Shown one piece after another: positions 25,212-34,806 of a stretch of DNA of 64,000 nt. The position numbers and the translations under genes are program-made. The notes under the pieces were generated by a model. That model had not been told where the DNA came from. It did not search any database and saw only the letters and a list, made by a program, of their open reading frames with translations. The stretch covers positions 340,245 to 404,244 of the forward strand of contig JAKASQ010000002.1 of NCBI GenBank assembly GCA_021828195.1, read 5' to 3'. The number at the start of each line of letters is the position of its first letter. The stretch's first letter is position 1. Source of the stretch: Thermoplasmata archaeon (GTDB lineage Archaea; Thermoplasmatota; Thermoplasmata; Lutacidiplasmatales; UBA184).

Positions 25212-26033
25212 ATGCCGGAGGAGAAGTTGCCCGACACCCCGGAGACGGAGCCCGCTCGAGCCGGCGCGCGGGTCCATTCGGCGGAAATCTTCTGCGTAGC
25301 CTGCGATCGACTCACGTCCCACCGCATCCTACACGTCGACCGCACGGGCCACCGGCCCAACGCCCCGATGCGCGGAGTCGCTCGGTGCCGTGCCTGCGGG
25401 CTCGTCCACCCGTTCTCGTCGGCTCCACCGGCCTCCGTCCAGGTCGCCGAGATCATCTCGGAAGGGCCCGCCTCCACGCGACGGATGATCCAGTTGCCCG
25501 AAGCCCGCCGGCTCCAGGTCGGAAGCGGGGTACCCGAATCCGATGTTCCGGTGATCATCCACAAGATTGAGAATCGCCTGGGCCGTCCCGTGCCCGAGGC
25601 CCGGTCCGAGGAGATCGGGACCTTGTGGGTGACGCGCGATCTCGGTGCGGTCGTGCCCGTCTCGATCGTCGAAGGTCGCCGCACGCGCCCCGCCCGGCTC
25701 GTCGTGCCTCGGGAGACGATCCTCGTCGTGGGCGAGCGGATCCGAGTCGAGGAGACCGAGATCGTGATCGCCGGGCTGCGCGCCCGCGCTCGAAGCTGGC
25801 GAAAGCCGGGCGACGCCTTCCCCGCGGGCGAGGTCATCCGGCTCTACGGGCGGCGCAACGTGATGCCGCCGGCGGGAAGGAGCGACTGGAGGAGCGATCG
25901 GGAGATCCCCAGCTCGCGGGCGAGTACGGACTCCCGTCCGGACCGGACCCGTTCGTCCCCCGGTGTGAGAAGGACGCGCAGTCCCCCGCGGGGAGCGAAC
26001 GCCGAGGGCGGAGCGACCGTCCACAGTTCGTGA
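25212..26033 (+). CDS. Zinc-finger protein of the HVO_0476 type
   Basis: A 273-residue protein whose first 215 residues resemble an archaeal zinc-finger family (HVO_0476). The treble-clef cysteines are CVACDRLTSH and CRACGLVHPF (about residues 28-63). The IGTLWVTRDLGAVVPVSIVE segment and the closing GEVIRLYGR match the family end. After residue 215 the frame runs 190 bases into the antisense of the Rqc2 homologue, giving an Arg/Ser-rich tail with no family similarity; the original stop may have been lost. Function unknown; possibly nucleic-acid binding. Confidence 0.7.
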   Translation: MPEEKLPDTPETEPARAGARVHSAEIFCVACDRLTSHRILHVDRTGHRPNAPMRGVARCRACGLVHPFSSAPPASVQVAEIISEGPASTRRMIQLPEARRLQVGSGVPESDVPVIIHKIENRLGRPVPEARSEEIGTLWVTRDLGAVVPVSIVEGRRTRPARLVVPRETILVVGERIRVEETEIVIAGLRARARSWRKPGDAFPAGEVIRLYGRRNVMPPAGRSDWRSDREIPSSRASTDSRPDRTRSSPGVRRTRSPPRGANAEGGATVHSS

Positions 26034-28102
26034 CCCTCGTAGGTCACGGTCCCGATCCCGAGCTCGAGCGGCAGGTCCTTCAGAACGTTCTTCGTCCCCT
26101 CGATGACCCAGGCTCCCTTCGCCACGAACTCCCCGGTGTTCGGGGATTTCGATACCTGCTCCGGCTGGACCCAGAACGCCGAAGCCGAGGCGAGACCCGC
26201 GCGCCAGGCCTTCGAGAACGCCACGGCCCACTGGGCCGCCTCGCGGATCGTCACCTCGGTGACCGCCGGTCGTCCCGGATCGGGCCGTTTGACGATCACG
26301 CTCGCCGCGCCATGGAGATCGGCGTGCAGGTACACGTCCCCCTCCCGCAGGTGGCGACGCACCACGAGATCGTTCGAGGCCGCATCGCGCCCCGCGATCA
26401 CTATCGCTCCTTCGGAAGAGAGGAACCAGCGGTAGCGTTCGAACCAGCGGGGTTTGCGCGCCCGCGAGGCCGGAGTTTCGGCCGAGGGGGCCCGCGCGGC
26501 GGTGCTCGGAGTCTGGGCAAGGCGCGCCTCCGTCTCCGCCAGTGCGGTGCGGGCCCCCCGGAGCTTGCTCTGAAGGCGCTTGCCTTCCTCGTAGAGTGCC
26601 TGGGCCGATCCTTGCAACGGTCGATCGAGCTGCAGGGGGATGGAACGCTCCCCGAGACGGACGGCCACCTCCCGCTTCTCCGAGCCCTCCGCGCGGGCCC
26701 GTGCCAGGGCGGCCTCCGCCTCCTGGTAGTGAGCATAGATCGACTCTGCCTGGGCACTGAGCTCTTGTGCGGCGGATTCCAGGGACTCAATCGCGGTGCG
26801 CTGGCGGGCCGCCTGCCGTTCGAGGTCCTCCCGCGCCTTGTCGACCGCCGAAATCTCGACAGGCACGGCCGCGGTCGTGACCGTGCGGAAGTACCGATAG
26901 GCGGCCTCGCCGAACGTGGGGGTTTCCACCTCTCGGACCGACGGGTCGGCCGCCCAGCGCAGCCCATGGTAGGGGCTGGCGTCGACAGGAACCCCGTCGC
27001 GCTCGTAGAGGTATCCTCGGGGAGGATCTCCGAGCTCTGCGTAGACTTCGCGGATCGCGCGAAGGAGGGCCGGGGCGATCCGTGTGGCGTCGGTCGACGC
27101 GGGTCCGTCCGGGATGCCGGACCTTGCGAGGATCTCCTCGGCGATCGGACCCCCGAGGGCGAGCCGGGCCGCGAGCGTGCTCGAGAGATCCGTCCGGGAG
27201 CGGGCGAGCTCTCGTTCGAGCGTCTCGCGGTCGGCACTCCAGGGGTCCGCCCGCTCCGGCGGGCGAGTGTACTCGGCCCCGACCCGCATCGTCCGGTGCG
27301 CCCATGTCCGAGGTCGGGCGACGGCGGCGATCTGTCCCCCTCGGGTCACGAGCAAGTTCCCGGGTCCGAAGATCTCGAGGATCAGTCCGAGCTTCTCGCC
27401 GTCCGCACGCCGAAACTCGAGCTCGACGTACCGCTCCCCACGCGGTTCGCTCACCGTGTGAAGGATCGAACCGGAGAGGAGCCGGCGCAGCTCCTTGGCA
27501 AGGGGGGTCAGCTCCTCGGCGTGCTCGGCCCGCTCCTCGACCAGCGCCCCGTAGCGCCCGGGCACGAGCACGAGCTCGCGGCGGCCGGCCGATGCGGACC
27601 GCATGGTGACGGACCAGCCTCCCCCCGGGAGGTCGAACGCCTTGTCAATGCGCCCGTGGACGGCCCTTCGGAGCTCGCGCGAGAGCGCGAGCATGTCGAG
27701 GGCGCTGAACCGGTCCTTGGGCGTGGGCTGAGACGTGACATCTTCCCCCGAACTCGTTCGGGGGCTTCCTCGGCGCGGTGTGGCGCCACCTTCACCGGCC
27801 CCACTTACAAGAGGGTGTTGCGCCCCCCTCCCTTCGGGGAGGGGGGTTTCGGATGGGGTGTCTCCATCCCTGGTGTCCGTCTCCGGCTTGGGTGCCACAC
27901 CGCGCCGGACGGTTCCTGCTTCACGGACCCGGCTCGCTCCCGAGGGAGTGGAGGCCGCAGTTTCTGCAGGTGCGAATACCCCGGTGCCCCCGGGTACGAC
28001 GGACCCGTGTGGTGCGAGTACTTCAGGCTCGCTAACCCCCCTACAAGTAGGGGGGCCTGCGCTCGCCGGCTTCGTCAACGTACCTTCCGCCTCGCCGAAC
28101 AC
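25844..28102 (-). CDS. Rqc2/NEMF (NFACT) family ribosome quality-control protein
   Basis: An NFACT protein; bacterial RqcH and eukaryotic Rqc2 bind stalled 60S/50S-tRNA complexes and recruit Ala-tRNA. The conserved body starts about residue 132 (FSALDMLALSRELRRAV), followed by NFACT-N, a coiled coil (about residues 420-480) and the NFACT-R part (SNDLVVRRHLREGDVYLHAD). The C-terminus overlaps the convergent zinc-finger gene. The start is unclear: no ATG, GTG or TTG lies just before FSALD. The choices are ATG 27694 (cuts into the conserved helix) or GTG 28102, which adds 121 residues encoded by the hairpin-rich segment. GC3 of that extension is visibly lower than in the body, so it may not be coding. 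Confidence 0.85.
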   Translation of the reverse strand: MFGEAEGTLTKPASAGPPTCRGVSEPEVLAPHGSVVPGGTGVFAPAETAASTPSGASRVREAGTVRRGVAPKPETDTRDGDTPSETPLPEGRGAQHPLVSGAGEGGATPRRGSPRTSSGEDVTSQPTPKDRFSALDMLALSRELRRAVHGRIDKAFDLPGGGWSVTMRSASAGRRELVLVPGRYGALVEERAEHAEELTPLAKELRRLLSGSILHTVSEPRGERYVELEFRRADGEKLGLILEIFGPGNLLVTRGGQIAAVARPRTWAHRTMRVGAEYTRPPERADPWSADRETLERELARSRTDLSSTLAARLALGGPIAEEILARSGIPDGPASTDATRIAPALLRAIREVYAELGDPPRGYLYERDGVPVDASPYHGLRWAADPSVREVETPTFGEAAYRYFRTVTTAAVPVEISAVDKAREDLERQAARQRTAIESLESAAQELSAQAESIYAHYQEAEAALARARAEGSEKREVAVRLGERSIPLQLDRPLQGSAQALYEEGKRLQSKLRGARTALAETEARLAQTPSTAARAPSAETPASRARKPRWFERYRWFLSSEGAIVIAGRDAASNDLVVRRHLREGDVYLHADLHGAASVIVKRPDPGRPAVTEVTIREAAQWAVAFSKAWRAGLASASAFWVQPEQVSKSPNTGEFVAKGAWVIEGTKNVLKDLPLELGIGTVTYEGHELWTVAPPSAFAPRGGLRVLLTPGDERVRSGRESVLARELGISRSLLQSLLPAGGITLRRP
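27745..28055. ncRNA. Hairpin-rich segment, candidate structured RNA or leader
   Basis: Several perfect inverted repeats occur within 310 bp. They are CCCCCGAA/TTCGGGGG (27745-27764), a 14-bp long-range pair CGGCGCGGTGTGGC at 27771-27784 with 27894-27907, CCCCCCTCCC-TTCG-GGGAGGGGGG (27823-27846), GGATGG/CCATCC (27851-27869) and CCCCCCTA/TAGGGGGG (28036-28055). The C(UUCG)G loop is the stable form if the plus strand is transcribed. A TATA-like CCTTAAGG at 28120-28127 would suit minus-strand transcription. I found no RNase P, SRP or rRNA core motifs. It lies between the divergent Rqc2 homologue and an acyl-CoA dehydrogenase gene. Which strand is used, if either, is unknown. Confidence 0.5.
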
Positions 28103-28119
28103 ACCGACCCGACGGCGGG

Positions 28120-28127
28120 CCTTAAGG
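28120..28127. promoter_or_regulatory. Palindromic TATA-like box, possibly bidirectional
   Basis: CCTTAAGG is centred about 27 bp before ATG 28150 (plus) and about 22 bp before GTG 28102 (minus). Confidence 0.45.
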
Positions 28128-28149
28128 GTTGGTTGGCATCTGCGCGGGC

Positions 28150-29295
28150 ATGCGCCCGGCGGGGATCATGGGCACGCCCGACTGGCGGCAGCGGGCTCGA
28201 AGGTTCGTGAGCGAGCGCCTCGCTCCGATCGCGGCAGATATCGATCGAACCGACCAGGTACCTTCCGACCTGATGGCGATCCTCGGCAGGGAAGGGTTCA
28301 CGGGCCTCGGCATCCCGGCGGAGTGGGGGGGGAGCGATGGGAACTCGGAGTCGACCGCAGCGGTCCTCGAGGAGCTCGCAGGGGCAAGCGCGGCGGTCGC
28401 CACCGATCTCTCCGTCCATCTCTCGGTCTGCGCGGCCCCGATCCTCCGATGGGGGACCGATGCGCAGCGAACGCGATTCCTTCGCCCGCTCGCGGCGGGC
28501 CGTTTCCTCGGTGCGTTCGGACTGACCGAGCCCGGGGTGGGCTCCGACGCGGCGCGTCTCGCCACTCGATACGAACGAGCGCCGAACGGCTTTCGACTCC
28601 GCGGCTCGAAGATGTTCATCACCAACGGTGCATCCGCCGCCGTCGTGCTCGCCTTCGCCACGCGCGACCCCGCTCTCGGTTCCCGGGGGATCTCCGCCTT
28701 CCTGGTCCCCCAAGGCACTCCGGGGTACTCGGTCGCTCAGCGCCTGGACAAGATGGGGATCCACGGGAGCGAAACGACCGAGCTCGTCTTCGAAGACGCC
28801 CACCTTCCCGAGGACGCTCTGCTCGGAGCGGAAGGAGAGGGACTTTCGATCGCGCTCGGCGCGCTCGCCGGGGGCCGGATCGGCATCGCCGCGTGCGCGC
28901 TCGGCGTCGCACGTGCCGCCTTCGAGGAGATGTGCCGGTCCGCCCGACTTCGCAGCCACGAAGAGGATCGCGCCTGCGTGGCGCGCGCCTACGTCGAACT
29001 GGAGTCCGCCCGGGCCCTGGTTGAGGCTGCGGCGCGCGCGAAGGACGCCGGTCGACCCTTCGAGATCGCCGCCTCCGCCGCGAAGCTGGCCGCTTCGGGA
29101 GCGGCGGTCTCGATCGCGTCGGTGGGGCTCGACATCGCGGGCCCCGCTGGGACCCGGGCCGGGCATCTGGCGGAGCGCCTGTTGCGCGACGCTCGGGTCT
29201 TCCCCATCGTGGAGGGCACGACCGAGATCCAGGAGCGGCTCCTCGGCCGCTCGCTGATCGAGCAGGGTGGACCCTCCGCCGAGCGAACCCCTTAG
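28150..29295 (+). CDS. Acyl-CoA dehydrogenase
   Basis: A 381-residue FAD-dependent acyl-CoA dehydrogenase that introduces the alpha-beta double bond in fatty-acyl or branched-chain acyl-CoA. The FAD/substrate signature is GAFGLTEPGVGSDAA with KMFITNGASAAVVLAF. The C-terminal catalytic glutamate lies in PIVEGTTEIQERL, in the position of the usual Y-E-G-T. ATG 28150 is preferred because of the TATA spacing; ATG 28168, which has a GGGG stretch upstream, is also possible. Electrons would go to ETF such as that at 62364. A second homologue lies at 61201. Confidence 0.92.
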   Translation: MRPAGIMGTPDWRQRARRFVSERLAPIAADIDRTDQVPSDLMAILGREGFTGLGIPAEWGGSDGNSESTAAVLEELAGASAAVATDLSVHLSVCAAPILRWGTDAQRTRFLRPLAAGRFLGAFGLTEPGVGSDAARLATRYERAPNGFRLRGSKMFITNGASAAVVLAFATRDPALGSRGISAFLVPQGTPGYSVAQRLDKMGIHGSETTELVFEDAHLPEDALLGAEGEGLSIALGALAGGRIGIAACALGVARAAFEEMCRSARLRSHEEDRACVARAYVELESARALVEAAARAKDAGRPFEIAASAAKLAASGAAVSIASVGLDIAGPAGTRAGHLAERLLRDARVFPIVEGTTEIQERLLGRSLIEQGGPSAERTP

Positions 29296-29320
29296 TAACG
29301 TCGCGAGGTCACAACCACGG

Positions 29321-31609
29321 ATGCCGCGGTCCCGCTCCTCGCATGCATCGCCGTCGTCTCCCCCTGCGGCGTCCGCCCCCGTCGCCTCATTTGGGCTCGA
29401 CCCGGAGTGGGTGCGCATCCTCGGAGAGCAAGGGATCGAGTCGTTCTACCCACCCCAGGCCGCCGCGGTGGGGCCGGTCATGGCCGGCGAGAGCCTGCTG
29501 CTCGCCTGCCCCACCGCGAGCGGCAAGTCCCTGATCGCCTACCTCGCTCTGCTGCGCGCCGCTCGCGCGGGCCGGACCGGGCTCTACCTCGTGCCGTTGC
29601 GCGCGCTCGCACGGGAGAAGGCGGAGGAGCTGAAGGCATTCGAGGAGCTTGGCGTCCGCGTCGGGATCTCGATCGGGGACTTCGATCTGCGCGCAGACCA
29701 GCTCGAGCGCCTCGATATCCTGGTCGCGACGAGCGAGAAGGCCGATGCGCTGCTGCGCCGCGGGAGTCCCTGGCTCGATCGGCTGGGGGTCGTCGTCGCC
29801 GACGAGGTGCACCTCTTGAGGGACCCCGATCGAGGACCCACGCTCGAGGTCAGCCTCACCCGATTGCGGCGCTCCTATCCGGATCTGCAGCTCGTGGCCC
29901 TTTCCGCCACGGTCGGTAATTCCCTCGCGGTGGCCAAGTGGCTCCAAGCCCGCCACATCGCGAGCGACTTCCGGCCCGTTCCGCTCAAGAGCGGCGTGTA
30001 CTACGACGGGCGGATCGCCTTCACCGATCTGTCGATCCGCGAGATCCCGGGAAACACCGAGGCCGTTCCACGCCTCGTTCGATCGGTGATCGAGGAAGGG
30101 GGCCAAGCGCTCGTCTTCGTGAACACGCGGAAGGCGAGCGAAGTGGCCGCCCAGGGCCTCACGGGCACGGTCCGCCCGCTCTTGTCGGGGGAGGAGCGGA
30201 CGCGGGCCCACGCGGCGGCGGAGGAGCTCGGGAGCGTCTCGGAGGAGGAGACGGAGGGCGTCCGCAAGCTCGCCGCTCTCGTTCCGCACGGCGTCGCCTA
30301 CCACAACGCCTCGCTCACGAACCCGGAGCGGGAAGTGATCGAGCGCGCGTTCCGCGAGCGTGCCTTGAAGGTGCTCGTCGCGACGCCCACCCTCGCCGCG
30401 GGCATCAACCTGCCCGCGAGGCGCGTCATCGTGCGGGACACCTATCGCTACGACGATCGGCTCGGCATGCAGGCGCCGATCCCCGCCCTGGAGGTGCACC
30501 AGATGTGCGGGCGCGCGGGCCGACCCCGGTACGACACGGTCGGGGAGGCCGTCCTCATCGCCCGGGATGCCGACCAGGAGGAGCGACTGTTCGATGCGTA
30601 TCTCTCGGCGCCCCCGGAAGATATCGAGAGCCGGTTGGCGGCGGAGCCCGCGCTCCGGATGCACATCCTCGCACTGGTCGCGAGTGGAGCGGTGGCGACC
30701 GAGGAGGAGCTCGAGTCGTTCTTCGGCGCTACGTTCTACGGCCAGACGCTTCCCTGGCGCGATCTCGCGGACCAGGTCCGGCGGGTGCGCAGCTTCCTGG
30801 AGACCAACGACTTCCTCGCTCCCTCGCCGGGTCTACGCGCCACGCCGTTCGGACAGCTGACGAGCGAGCTCTACCTCGATCCCCTCAGCGCGATCGTCGT
30901 CCGGCAGATGCTCGATCGAGCGCCGATCGGCGTGCGCCCGTTCGCGATCTTGGCCGGCGTCGCAGCCACTCCGGACCTGCCGCCGCTCTTCCTGCGGCGC
31001 GGGGAGGAGTCGAACCTGCTTGGACGATTCACGGACGAGGCGGAGGAACTCTTGATCAAGCCGGAGGAAGCACCGCTCGACCTCGACCTCGATTTCTTCC
31101 TGTCGACCATCAAGACGGCGAGCGTGCTCGAGGCCTGGATCGATGAGACCCCGATCCTCGAGATCAGCGAGCGGTTCGGGATCGGCGCCGGGGACCTGCG
31201 CGCCAAGGTCGAGGACGCGAACTGGCTCCTCTTCGCATCGAGCCGGATCGCCGCGCGCTTTCACCGGCGTCTCACCCGGCCGATCGATGATCTCTCCCTC
31301 CGGGTGCAGTACGGGGTCCGTGAGGAGCTGCTCGATCTCGTGCGGCTGCGGGGCATCGGGCGGGTGCGCGCACGCGCGCTGCGCCGGGCGGGATTCCCCG
31401 ACCGGGAGACCCTTCGCGCCGCCCCGCTCGACCGCGTGGAGCAGGCGCTTCGATCGCGCAAGCTCGCGGAGTCCGTACTCAGTCAGGTGCGGCGACCGGG
31501 GAGCGCTCCCCCGTCGGAGATTGATCCGGGGGAGCCCACCCCGACGACCACGGCCCGCCGACGCTCGGTCCGGACCCTTGAGGAGTATCCCGACCCGGCG
31601 GAACCGTGA
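29321..31609 (+). CDS. hel308: Hel308-type DNA helicase (Ski2-like SF2)
   Basis: A 762-residue superfamily 2 helicase of the archaeal Hel308/Hjm type, which unwinds lagging strands at blocked forks. Motif I is LACPTASGKS (residues 61-70), motif II is DEVH, motif III is ALSATVGN, and motif VI is HQMCGRAGRPRYD. The C-terminus has helix-hairpin-helix-like residues, LRGIGRVRARALRRAGF. A Ser/Pro-rich tail of about 20 residues precedes the fold. A CTTAGTAA box about 28 bp upstream supports ATG 29321. The 3' end overlaps the convergent Cdc6-like gene by 131 bases. Confidence 0.88.
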   Translation: MPRSRSSHASPSSPPAASAPVASFGLDPEWVRILGEQGIESFYPPQAAAVGPVMAGESLLLACPTASGKSLIAYLALLRAARAGRTGLYLVPLRALAREKAEELKAFEELGVRVGISIGDFDLRADQLERLDILVATSEKADALLRRGSPWLDRLGVVVADEVHLLRDPDRGPTLEVSLTRLRRSYPDLQLVALSATVGNSLAVAKWLQARHIASDFRPVPLKSGVYYDGRIAFTDLSIREIPGNTEAVPRLVRSVIEEGGQALVFVNTRKASEVAAQGLTGTVRPLLSGEERTRAHAAAEELGSVSEEETEGVRKLAALVPHGVAYHNASLTNPEREVIERAFRERALKVLVATPTLAAGINLPARRVIVRDTYRYDDRLGMQAPIPALEVHQMCGRAGRPRYDTVGEAVLIARDADQEERLFDAYLSAPPEDIESRLAAEPALRMHILALVASGAVATEEELESFFGATFYGQTLPWRDLADQVRRVRSFLETNDFLAPSPGLRATPFGQLTSELYLDPLSAIVVRQMLDRAPIGVRPFAILAGVAATPDLPPLFLRRGEESNLLGRFTDEAEELLIKPEEAPLDLDLDFFLSTIKTASVLEAWIDETPILEISERFGIGAGDLRAKVEDANWLLFASSRIAARFHRRLTRPIDDLSLRVQYGVREELLDLVRLRGIGRVRARALRRAGFPDRETLRAAPLDRVEQALRSRKLAESVLSQVRRPGSAPPSEIDPGEPTPTTTARRRSVRTLEEYPDPAEP

Positions 31610-32687
31610 ACCACTCCCGTACCGGCGATAGGAAGTGCAGAACGGACTGCGTTCCCCCCATGCCGCCGGGTCGGATCTCTCGCCGCACGTAACCGGCCTG
31701 TTCTAGCCGGATGATCCGACGCCAGAACGTCGTCGTCGGTAAGGGGCGCGCGCCCTCGGCCCTCGCGAGGAGCGCTTCCCAGCGGCGGATATCCCGCAAG
31801 GGGACCGATTCGCGGTCGGCCGCGCGCGCGAGCGCGCGCACGACGTGCCGTTCGATCAACAGGTCGAGCCGGGACTCGAGCGGCCGATAGACCGATCCCG
31901 GACGGATCGCGCTCGGACCGAGGATCTCCCGACGCACGAGGTCCATGGCTCGGGAAACGCCGCAGCCATCCCGACGGACGCGGGCGGTGACCCGCTCGAG
32001 GATCGTCTCCGGCGCGGATCGCCCGAGCGCGCGCTCCATCCGGTCCCGAAGGATCGCCCCGAGCTCGGCGTCCGAGTACGGAGAAACGCGGACCCAGCGC
32101 TCGGGCGGGGGTCGTAGCCCGAATCCTCGGGTCGCCCCTTCGAGCCCCTCCCGCCGGCCGGCGAGGATGAGGAGAATGGAGGGAACACCGCTCTCGCCCT
32201 CCGGCAGGAAGCGTTCCGGGTCGGAGAACGCGCGCAGGAGGACGGCGAGATCCGGCCCTCCCACCCCGATGTCATCGAGCAGGATCAGGGCGACCCGCCG
32301 ATCGCGGTGGAGCCTCCGGAGGAACCCCGCGAGCACCTCCACGACGGAGAACCCGCGACCGTCGAAGCCCGGATCGAAGTAGCGCAGAAGCGCGGAGGCC
32401 ACACCGAGCCCGGTCCGGCAGCCGCGGGTGCGCACGGCGTACAGGCGGGTCTCCGACGGGCCAGGCGAGCTCCGCTTCCGGGCGGCGAGGGTCCGACCGG
32501 CCGCCCGTGCCACGGTGGACGTTCCCGACCCCTCGGGCCCCTCCACGAACACCATCGGCGGAGAACGGGGGTCCTCCGGCGGGTGTTCCAAGAGACGAAC
32601 GGCTTGGGCGACTTCACGGGAGCGTGCCAGCGGCACCGGAGGCAACCAATCCGGGCCGAGGATCTCGGGGTGCACCGCGTTCAGCAT
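31479..32687 (-). CDS. Orc1/Cdc6-like AAA+ protein with degenerate Walker A
   Basis: A 402-residue protein with the domain order of archaeal Orc1/Cdc6: AAA+ lobe, helical lid (VSPYSDAELGAILRDRMERA) and C-terminal winged helix (LPTTTFWRRIIRLEQAGYV). The P-loop reads EGPEGSGTSTVAR, so the invariant lysine of GxxGxGK(T/S) is replaced by T56. Walker B is ALILLDDIG rather than DE, and the sensor-1 asparagine position reads LILAGRREG. ATP hydrolysis is therefore doubtful. It may be an inactive paralogue with a regulatory or DNA-binding role. The start at 32687 is supported by TTATAA about 24 bp upstream. The C-terminal tail overlaps the convergent helicase. Confidence 0.75.
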   Translation of the reverse strand: MLNAVHPEILGPDWLPPVPLARSREVAQAVRLLEHPPEDPRSPPMVFVEGPEGSGTSTVARAAGRTLAARKRSSPGPSETRLYAVRTRGCRTGLGVASALLRYFDPGFDGRGFSVVEVLAGFLRRLHRDRRVALILLDDIGVGGPDLAVLLRAFSDPERFLPEGESGVPSILLILAGRREGLEGATRGFGLRPPPERWVRVSPYSDAELGAILRDRMERALGRSAPETILERVTARVRRDGCGVSRAMDLVRREILGPSAIRPGSVYRPLESRLDLLIERHVVRALARAADRESVPLRDIRRWEALLARAEGARPLPTTTFWRRIIRLEQAGYVRREIRPGGMGGTQSVLHFLSPVREWFTVPPGRDTPQGSGPSVGGPWSSGWAPPDQSPTGERSPVAAPD

Positions 32688-32707
32688 GACTGGTGGAATG
32701 CTATGTA

Positions 32708-32713
32708 TTATAA
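32708..32713 (-). promoter_or_regulatory. TATA box of the Cdc6-like gene
   Basis: TTATAA in a rare AT-rich patch, about 24 bp upstream of the start at 32687. It fixes that ATG as a leaderless start. Confidence 0.6.
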
Positions 32714-32856
32714 GAAATCTAATACTCTCCCATGCATCGTCCATCCCGATCGGCGCGGGCCGATTCCCGGGATGGGTGGAGGGGCTCCGGGGGAGCGGGG
32801 GCCCGGCAGCACGAATCTTAAGACCGCGCGCGCCTCCGCGCGCAAGGAATGGTACC

Positions 32857-33973
<1,117 letters not shown>

Positions 33974-33987
<14 letters not shown>

Positions 33988-34183
33988 TCTTGACCACGAC
34001 CCGTTTGGGCCGCGGCCCGTTGAACTCGGCGTAGATCGCCGCGGTGATGTGCATCGCAGAGACGAGGGCGAGCCCCTCCCGGATCCCGCTGTCCTTCACG
34101 ATCGCCCCCACCCGGCCGGTGGGCCGGACGCATTCGCGCGGCGTCTCCGCGTTCCATACGATGTATTCGGTGCCGCTCTTCAC
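33974..34183 (-). pseudogene. YjbQ (UPF0047) gene with internal in-frame deletion
   Basis: A 69-residue frame with a GTG start. Residues 1-50 match the YjbQ N-terminus: GTEYIVWNAETPRECV, then SGIREGLALVSAMHITAAIY. The last 18 residues, AEFNGPRPKRVVVKIIGE, match the C-terminal end of the same family. The central part, about 70 residues with the family's catalytic histidines and the HxD region, is absent. The join is in frame and no stop is gained. It is probably non-functional as a thiamine-phosphate synthase-like enzyme, though a short protein could still be made. It overlaps the 3' end of the convergent dehydrogenase by 14 bases. Confidence 0.65.
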
Positions 34184-34225
34184 GCCGACCCGAGCGGTCC
34201 CTCGCCCCTAAGGGGCGGTCGGCGT

Positions 34226-34648
34226 TCACTCGAGCAGGTCTTCGAGCTCGCTCGCCACGAGGCTGAGAAGCTGGTCGAGGACGCGGTGCTTAAACTCGGT
34301 GATCTGCCCCGCGTCGGTCTCGATGCGCGCGAGGAACTCGTCGCCGTCCCGCAGGAATGACAGAGAGAGCACGTGGCGTCGTCCATCTCCGAAGCGCGGA
34401 GGGCTCGGGGGGGCTTCCGCGGCCGCGGGCACGACCTTGCGCGGAAGCGCGGGCTTGACGGGGATCTTCGGCTTCGGACGTGCGGCCCTCTTCGCTACGA
34501 CCTTCTTGCGGGGAGGGGCGCGTCGCGGAGTCGGCTTGCTCGGCTTCGCCGTCGGGCGACGGACCGGTCGGTGGGTCGGTCGAGTCTTCGACGGGCGTCG
34601 GGCGGGCTTCGGTCCGCTGCGCGACTTCTTGCGAGAGGTAGAAGCCAT
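34226..34648 (-). CDS. Basic-tailed hypothetical protein
   Basis: A 140-residue protein in two parts. Residues 1-80 are a Lys/Arg/Pro/Ala-rich tail (KKSRSGPKPARRPSK and similar) without hydrophobic segments, resembling linker-histone or other chromatin tails. Residues 88-140 form a short alpha/beta unit (RHVLSLSFLRDGDEFLARIE, then HRVLDQLLSLVASELEDLLE). I do not recognise the C-terminal family. A TATA-like TAAATAG (minus strand, near 34683-34689) is about 38 bp upstream. DNA or RNA binding is likely from charge alone. It may be a lineage-specific nucleoid protein. Confidence 0.65.
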   Translation of the reverse strand: MASTSRKKSRSGPKPARRPSKTRPTHRPVRRPTAKPSKPTPRRAPPRKKVVAKRAARPKPKIPVKPALPRKVVPAAAEAPPSPPRFGDGRRHVLSLSFLRDGDEFLARIETDAGQITEFKHRVLDQLLSLVASELEDLLE

Positions 34649-34806
34649 CGATAAACCCTTGATTTCGCCCCCACCAGCCCCCCCTATTTAGAGGTTGGGT
34701 CGAGCATGTTCGGCGGGATCGCGGCTCGAGGCCGCGGGCGAGCCGATTATAGTCCGGGCTCCCCTGGCGCTCCCATCGAGATGAAGGTCCTCGACCCGCT
34801 CCGGGC

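Noticed and set aside
27745..28055. Identification of the hairpin-rich segment as RNase P RNA or SRP RNA
   Set aside because: The RNase P core (GAGGAAAGTC, ACAGAA) and the SRP helix-8 motif (GGAAGG...AGCAG) are absent on both strands, so only 'structured segment' is claimed.
32688..32856. Replication origin beside the Cdc6-like gene
   Set aside because: There is an AT-rich patch, but no repeated ORB-type motif or inverted pair of initiator sites was found; the patch is explained by a promoter.
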